Shown piece by piece: positions 59,251-64,000 of a stretch of 64,000 nucleotides of DNA. Under the pieces are notes generated by a model. It was not told the DNA's origin and did not search any database. It was given only the letters and a program-made list of their open reading frames with translations. Location of the stretch: positions 1-64,000 of the forward strand of contig JBAYJD010000003.1 of the NCBI GenBank assembly GCA_041665305.1. Reading direction: 5' to 3'. A program made the translations under genes and the position numbers. The DNA comes from YA12-FULL-51-18 sp041665305. GTDB taxonomy: Bacteria; Elusimicrobiota; Elusimicrobia; Elusimicrobiales; UBA9959. Every line of letters begins with the position of its first letter. The stretch's first letter is position 1.

Positions 59251-59316
59251 ATATAATCGCGCGACCCGGGGCCCGTAATTTCTCCGCCGGTTCCGTTTCC
59301 GGCGAACCTCGGGCGG

Positions 59317-61224
59317 TCAAGGTATCTTAAAGTCATCAGCGAACTGCTTGTGCCATAATTCCAGCATCAGGAGCGCCCAAAGCTTATAACCGTGATCCCG
59401 CGCGCCGCTTTGATGCTCGTCCCACAACCTGAAAAGAGCTTCCTTGTTGAAGTACCCTCGGTCCAGCGCCTTTGCCGAAAGGCAGGTTCCGGCCCAATAA
59501 TCCTTCAAGCCGCCCCTGAACCACGGCCCCAGCGGTATGCCGAAACCCATCTTGCCCCGTTTATAGATCTGTTTGGGCAGCATCTCCCTGAAAGTTTCCT
59601 TAAGGATCCACTTGGTTCCGCTCAAACCTCTGAGTTTCAGGCTGTCCGGCAGGCTGAAAGCGAACTCTATCACCTTCTGGTCCAGGAACGGGGACCTGGT
59701 TTCCAGGGAATTAGCCATTGAGGCTATATCCATTTTGACCATGAGGCATTCCGGCAGATAGGACCTGAAATCGACGTAGGCCAGTTTGTTCATAAGGCCC
59801 TGTCCGGCGGAAATCCCGAACAGGTCCGTTATATATCTCTCCGCGTACCGGATATCTCCGCCAAGGGCGTTCTCAAAAGCCGGACTGAACAAGCCCTCTT
59901 TTTCATCCGGCCCGAAGAACGAAACGGTGGAAAGGTAGCGCAGCGGCAGGTTCGGGTGCAGCGAGGCCTTGATAAATTTCCCGGCGCGCCAGAAAACGCC
60001 GTACGGCGCTTTTTTGGGGAAAAGCCGCGTAAGATCCAGCAGGGCCCGCTTGACGCCTCCGGGCACGGCGCCCCAGTAGGAATCCAGTTTCATCGCGACA
60101 TAGCGCAGATAGCCGCCGAAGTCCTCGTCGCCGCCGTCGCCGTTCAACGCCACGGTCACCGCTTTGCGGGTCTCGCGGGAAACGAAATAAGAAGGCAGGG
60201 CGCTGGAATCCGCATACGGCTCTCCGTAATGCCGCACCAGCGTTTCAAGGACCTCCGCCATCTCGGCTTCGACTATGAATTCGGTGTGCTTCGTACCGTA
60301 CATTTCGGCCACTTGCCGCGCATAGCCCAGTTCCGAGAACTTGGCTTCTTTAAAACCTATGGAAAAGGTCTTCACCGGCTGATCCGAACTTCTGGCCATC
60401 AACGCGACTACGACCGAAGAATCTATACCGCCCGACAGGAAAGCTCCGAGGGGGACCTCGGACATCAGCCGTATTTTAGTGGCGTCTAGAAGCTCGTTAT
60501 AAAGCCTTTCCTTAACTTCGGCCAGCGGTAAGTCCAGTTTTTCGGCGCCCAGCGGCAGATCCCAGTATTTTTCGACGGTAAGGCGGCCGTTCTCCAGCGT
60601 CAGGATGGAAGCGGGCTCCAGCTTTTTCACGCTTTTAAAGATGCTGAGCGGACTGGGGATGTACTGGAGCGTAAGATAGGCGTCCACGGCGCGCAGGTCG
60701 ATCTCGCGGGAAATACCCTTTACCGCCAGCAGCGCGTTCAGTTCGGAGGCGAAAGCGAGGAACGACCCGTTCATGGAGTAAAACAGCGGCTTTTTGCCCA
60801 CCCTGTCGCGGGCCAGCACCAGCCTTTTTTTCCGGCCGTCCCAGATCGCTATGGCGAACATGCCCCGTAGCTCTTTGACAAAATCCGTCCCAAGCTCCTC
60901 GTACAGATGAAGAATGGTCTCCGTGTCGGACTTTGTCTTGAAGAGATGCCCCTTCCCGGCGAGCCTGTCGTGCAGGGACTGAAAATTGTAGATCTCGCCA
61001 TTGAAAACTATCCAGATCGAACCGTCCTCATTGGAAATGGGCTGGCGGCCGGTGGAAAGATCTATGATGGAAAGCCGGCGCATGGCCAGCCCGAGATTGC
61101 CGTCGGCATGGAAGCCCGCATCGTCCGGCCCCCTGTGCGCCAGGAGATCGTTCATTTTTTGCAGCTCTTCCCTGGTTACGGGCTCAAAGCCCGCGTAATT
61201 ATATTTTCCGCATATTCCGCACAT
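59317..61224 (-). CDS. asnB: Asparagine synthase (glutamine-hydrolysing), AsnB type
   Basis: A 635-residue two-domain amidotransferase. Catalytic C2 (MCGICG) of the glutaminase domain is followed by HRGPDDAG, then the synthetase with the PP-loop LSGGIDSSVVVALM (about 258). LPSYFVSRETRKAVTVALNGDGGDEDFGGY in outline is intact. AAGGACAGATC precedes the ATG. AsnB paralogues in glycan clusters often amidate sugar carboxylates such as uronic acids, and here such a role is possible, given ugd upstream in the window. Free asparagine synthesis is the alternative. Confidence 0.92.
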   Translation of the reverse strand: MCGICGKYNYAGFEPVTREELQKMNDLLAHRGPDDAGFHADGNLGLAMRRLSIIDLSTGRQPISNEDGSIWIVFNGEIYNFQSLHDRLAGKGHLFKTKSDTETILHLYEELGTDFVKELRGMFAIAIWDGRKKRLVLARDRVGKKPLFYSMNGSFLAFASELNALLAVKGISREIDLRAVDAYLTLQYIPSPLSIFKSVKKLEPASILTLENGRLTVEKYWDLPLGAEKLDLPLAEVKERLYNELLDATKIRLMSEVPLGAFLSGGIDSSVVVALMARSSDQPVKTFSIGFKEAKFSELGYARQVAEMYGTKHTEFIVEAEMAEVLETLVRHYGEPYADSSALPSYFVSRETRKAVTVALNGDGGDEDFGGYLRYVAMKLDSYWGAVPGGVKRALLDLTRLFPKKAPYGVFWRAGKFIKASLHPNLPLRYLSTVSFFGPDEKEGLFSPAFENALGGDIRYAERYITDLFGISAGQGLMNKLAYVDFRSYLPECLMVKMDIASMANSLETRSPFLDQKVIEFAFSLPDSLKLRGLSGTKWILKETFREMLPKQIYKRGKMGFGIPLGPWFRGGLKDYWAGTCLSAKALDRGYFNKEALFRLWDEHQSGARDHGYKLWALLMLELWHKQFADDFKIP

Positions 61225-61269
61225 GATCTGTCCTTAAAAAGCAGAATTCGCCGCCATGCGCCCGCGCCG

Positions 61270-62424
61270 CTATCCCTTGTAAACTTCCATCAGTTCGTCC
61301 AGGACCCTGGCCATGGAATATTTTTTTACCGCTATTTCGCGGGACCTTTCCCCCATCTTAAGCGGCATGGTCCTGTCGGACATGAATTTTTTCAAACAGG
61401 CCTTGATAGCCTGGCTGCTCTCCGGGTCGAACAGGAAGCCGTTAAGGCCCTCCTCAACGGCCTCTTTGGCTCCGCCCACATTGCCGGCCATGATAGCCGC
61501 GCCCGAGGACATGGCCTCCAGCATGGAATTGGAAAGGCCCTCGGTGATCGAAGGCAGGACAAAGACATCCGCCGCTCCATAATAAGGCCGCAAGTCGTCT
61601 TTCGCACCGGCAAGCGTGACCGTTCCGCCTACGCCCAGATCCCGCACCGCACCCTCGATACTTTCCCGCTCCGGGCCCTTGCCCACGATCACCAGCCTCA
61701 TTTTCGGTCCGGCGGGCCCTTCCGCTAAAAATTCGGCCCAGACCTCCACAAATTCCTTGATTCTTTTCTCCGGAGCCAGTCTGCCGACAAAAAGGAAAAT
61801 CGTGGAATTATCAAGGTCCAGCGCCGCTTTGGCCCTTATCTTTTCCTGGTAAGAAAGCGGAGAATACCTGCCGGTATCCACTCCGTTCTTGAAGCGGCGG
61901 AGCTTAAGACGGGAAAAGGCCGGGTCGCTTTTAAGCCAGTCGTAAACATCCGAATTCAGCAGCAGCAGCTCCGGCCCCGCCCACTGGAAGAACTTGAGCT
62001 TGAGCCGTCCGAGCCTGGTCTTCATGGATAAAGTTATCTCGTCCGCGCCGATCCCGCCGCCCATCGTTATAACCGTTTTACCGCCCGTAATGCGGCCGGC
62101 TAAAACGGCCGCCACGGCCGCCGAAGAGGCCAGATGGACATGCACGACATCGTACTTTGCGGCGTTCCTAAGGAGGTAAAAAAAACTTTTCACCATGAAC
62201 AGGAGGGAGTCCGGAACCCCGGAACCGGCGACGGCCAGCCTGAGGACCTTAACGCCGTCCATTATTTCTTCGGCGGGCGCGCCTTCTATCCTTCTGGTCA
62301 CTACTGTAACCTTTACGCCCCGGGAGACCAGCGCGCGGGAGAGTTCCAGCGCCTGTTTTTCCGCGCCCCCTATGGCGGGATAAAAGGTCTGGCTCAGCAT
62401 CAGTACGGATCTTATTTCCATCAT
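61270..62424 (-). CDS. Glycosyltransferase family 4
   Basis: A 384-residue GT-B enzyme. The N-terminus SQTFYPAIGGAEKQALELSRAL and HVHLASSAAVAAVLAGRITGG are GT4 features; the C-domain has LFVGRLAPEKRIKEFVEVW, LVIVGKGPERESIEG, and the donor-binding ADVFVLPSITEGLSNSMLEAMSSG with the E-x7-E motif. It transfers a sugar from a nucleotide donor, retaining. Two consecutive ATG codons (62424, 62421) are possible starts; neither has a ribosome binding site. Confidence 0.92.
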   Translation of the reverse strand: MMEIRSVLMLSQTFYPAIGGAEKQALELSRALVSRGVKVTVVTRRIEGAPAEEIMDGVKVLRLAVAGSGVPDSLLFMVKSFFYLLRNAAKYDVVHVHLASSAAVAAVLAGRITGGKTVITMGGGIGADEITLSMKTRLGRLKLKFFQWAGPELLLLNSDVYDWLKSDPAFSRLKLRRFKNGVDTGRYSPLSYQEKIRAKAALDLDNSTIFLFVGRLAPEKRIKEFVEVWAEFLAEGPAGPKMRLVIVGKGPERESIEGAVRDLGVGGTVTLAGAKDDLRPYYGAADVFVLPSITEGLSNSMLEAMSSGAAIMAGNVGGAKEAVEEGLNGFLFDPESSQAIKACLKKFMSDRTMPLKMGERSREIAVKKYSMARVLDELMEVYKG

Positions 62425-62482
62425 GGTTGAAAAGCGGCCGGCGGCCGGTAAACGCCGGCGCCGGCTAACGGCGGCGGAGAGC

Positions 62483-63484
62483 TCAGCGGGGACCGGCCGC
62501 TTCGCTTTTTTTCCCCGAGAATTGGGCCCAGACCCTGCCGACCGACTGTCCCATCTGGTAAACGAATATCATGCCGCCGGCCGTGATGAACACATAGCTC
62601 AGCACATGGATGCAGGTGGCGTAAGCGAAACCAATTTCCCTGTCCACCCCCCAGGTCCCGGCCACTTTGGCGATAGCGAACTCAAAATTACCGAAATAAC
62701 CGGGCACGCCGGGGATGGAAGCGGCTATCGCCGCGCTGAAAAGCAGGACCACGCATTTAAAACCGTCTACGATATCGCTTATGCCGAATGCCCGCGCCAC
62801 GATATAAAAGCTCAGCGCGTCCAGCAGCCACTGCCCCGCGGCCAGCGCGACGACCGCGGCGGCGGTCCTGAAAGAATGAAAGGCCCTGACGCCCAGAGCC
62901 AGCTGCCCCAGCCCGGCGGCAAGGCGCGGGAATCTGTTAAAGAACCCGGAGAAGAACCGGTGGGTAATAATCTCGTCGGTAAAGATCAGTACCAGCAGGC
63001 CGGCCGCAAGGCCGCCGAGCAGAACCCAGAAGTAGCCTCCATAGTTCAGAAGGCCGCCGGTTACCCCGCCGAACTTCGCCGCCAGGGCGAACAGGATGAC
63101 GAGGACTATGGTGTCCAGCGCGCGTTCCACCAGGATAGAGGCGAAGACCGCCGCCACCGGGATGCCGAAAAGCCCGGCGCCGAAGGTGCCGCGGGCCACC
63201 TCGCCCAGGCGCAGCGGCAGCACGTTCGTTAAAGCCATCCCCGCGGCTTCCAGCCGGAAAGCGTCCCAGAACCGCACGGGCGCGGCCGGGTCCAGCAGAA
63301 GCTTCCACCTCAGTCCCCTGAAGGACATTTCCACCGCCGCGATCAAAAAGACCGGGAGGACCACCAGAAGAGGGACCCGCGCATAGATCTCCGCCAGCCT
63401 GCCGAACTCGATATTCCGGAAAGCGAAATAAAGCAATACCGCGCTGACCGTCAAACCGGCGAAAATGGACAACTTTGTTTTCAT
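62483..63484 (-). CDS. LPG-synthase-TM / AglD-like (UPF0104) membrane protein
   Basis: A 333-residue membrane protein with eight or nine helices, of the lysylphosphatidylglycerol-synthase transmembrane (DUF2029-like, UPF0104) family. ILVERALDTIVLVILFALAAK and NVLPLRLGEVARGTFGAG are the typical conserved motifs. Members act as flippases or support lipid-linked glycan transfer. It overlaps the upstream M3 peptidase gene by four bases (ATGA at 63481-63484). Confidence 0.85.
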   Translation of the reverse strand: MKTKLSIFAGLTVSAVLLYFAFRNIEFGRLAEIYARVPLLVVLPVFLIAAVEMSFRGLRWKLLLDPAAPVRFWDAFRLEAAGMALTNVLPLRLGEVARGTFGAGLFGIPVAAVFASILVERALDTIVLVILFALAAKFGGVTGGLLNYGGYFWVLLGGLAAGLLVLIFTDEIITHRFFSGFFNRFPRLAAGLGQLALGVRAFHSFRTAAAVVALAAGQWLLDALSFYIVARAFGISDIVDGFKCVVLLFSAAIAASIPGVPGYFGNFEFAIAKVAGTWGVDREIGFAYATCIHVLSYVFITAGGMIFVYQMGQSVGRVWAQFSGKKSEAAGPR

Positions 63485-64000
63485 ACCGCGCCTATGCTCT
63501 TGAGGAACGCCTCTTCCGCCGCCGGGCGGCCGAGGAATTTCTCCACCTGGCCCGCCTCGTCATAGCTCCTGCCCGGAGCGAGGATCAGCTCGCGGTACCG
63601 CGCCCCGGTCCCGGGGTCCAGGATCCCCTTCTCCTCGAAAACCGAGAACAGGTCGGCGGCGATCAGCTCGGACCAGAGATAACTGTAATATCCCGCCTCG
63701 TAGCCGCCCATCAGGTGCCCGAAACTCGCGGCCGGGTGGGTGCCGGGGCTCATAGGGATGAGGGAGATCTTTTTCATCAGTTTCTCGTAAAGCCTGGTCG
63801 TATCGACTTTCCCTTTGGCGGTGTGATATCCGAGGTCCAGGAGGCTGAAGAAGATCTGCCGGAGATAGACCAGCCCGGAATCCATGTTCCTGGTGCTTAT
63901 AAGTTTCTTGATGAGGGAGTCCGGAAGCTTTTCCTCCGGCCGCTTATAATGCCCCGAAACCTGTTTCAGCACTTCGCCGTAATAAGCCCAGTTCTCCAGC
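63481..64000 (-). CDS. M3-family oligoendopeptidase, C-terminal part (continues past the window)
   Basis: The frame stays open to the right-hand edge of the window, so this is the last 172 codons of a longer gene. LENWAYYGEVLKQVSGHY, then LPDSLIKKLISTRNMDSGLVYLRQ, match the region after the HExxH zinc site in the M3 (thimet/PepF) family. HLMGGYEAGYYSYLWSELIAADLFSVFEEKG is the highly conserved C-terminal block. The zinc motif itself lies outside. It is a soluble metallopeptidase acting on short peptides. The four-base overlap with the next gene joins it to the glycan operon. Confidence 0.88.
   Translation of the reverse strand, partial: LENWAYYGEVLKQVSGHYKRPEEKLPDSLIKKLISTRNMDSGLVYLRQIFFSLLDLGYHTAKGKVDTTRLYEKLMKKISLIPMSPGTHPAASFGHLMGGYEAGYYSYLWSELIAADLFSVFEEKGILDPGTGARYRELILAPGRSYDEAGQVEKFLGRPAAEEAFLKSIGAV

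Noticed and set aside
1..64000. tRNA, rRNA, tmRNA or riboswitch
   Set aside because: I looked in all intergenic gaps and saw no cloverleaf, rRNA core or known riboswitch core; a covariance-model scan was not possible here.

Overview
This is a 64 kb chromosomal window from a moderately GC-rich, Gram-negative-type bacterium. It carries lnt, secA with a zinc-binding tail, many signal-peptide proteins and a surface-glycan operon. It has about 60 genes, no rRNA, tRNA or CRISPR, and no intact transposase, phage or plasmid gene. The gene set and style suggest an uncultured lineage, perhaps Elusimicrobiota. That placement is inference only; no search was run.

Layout. 0-9.7 kb (minus strand): an Ig-like secreted protein broken by an in-frame TAG, a U32 peptidase-family protein, a class A beta-lactamase-like protein, clpC, an NfeD/ClpP-class membrane protease and a small membrane protein. 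9.8-26 kb: short operons of alternating direction. These hold arfB, an alanine aminotransferase, single-domain response regulators, rlmN, yceH, an FKBP, satP, a Gsk-type inosine-guanosine kinase, a rhodanese, an EamA exporter, DUF350, a transglutaminase-like protein, cstA and an esterase-like hydrolase. Much of this stretch is peppered with short palindromic repeats that often overlap stop codons. 26.4-35.8 kb (plus strand): gpmI, a DUF167 gene ending in a MITE-like element, a DsbA-like/MauE-like pair, a response regulator, a multi-pass membrane protein, ugd and two decayed genes (an FGE-sulfatase remnant and a response-regulator/kinase deletion remnant). 35.9-48.7 kb: a drug exporter, two tandem clostripain-like (C11) peptidases with notable upstream DNA, and a secA-lnt-histone-deacetylase-like-hybrid-kinase gene string. 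49.4-64 kb (minus strand): a tightly packed run of 14 genes, nearly all for a cell-surface glycan.

How the genes work together. The distal operon has glycosyltransferases, a flippase, AsnB, a methyltransferase and a GatZ/KbaZ-like barrel with a KdsC-like phosphatase. It also has a PMI-type cupin, a fused nucleotidyltransferase-kinase and an AroE-like reductase. The last five together look like a pathway for an unusual activated sugar or polyol, and this is the best candidate in the window for an undescribed system. ugd at 33 kb could supply UDP-glucuronate to it.

The most distinctive DNA signals are three families of dispersed palindromes, a rhodanese gene bracketed by paired 27-bp hairpin repeats, and three exact 24-bp iterons against the promoter of a secreted C11 peptidase. 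There are also several genes whose -10 box lies only 6-10 bases before the ATG with no ribosome binding site, suggesting leaderless mRNAs.
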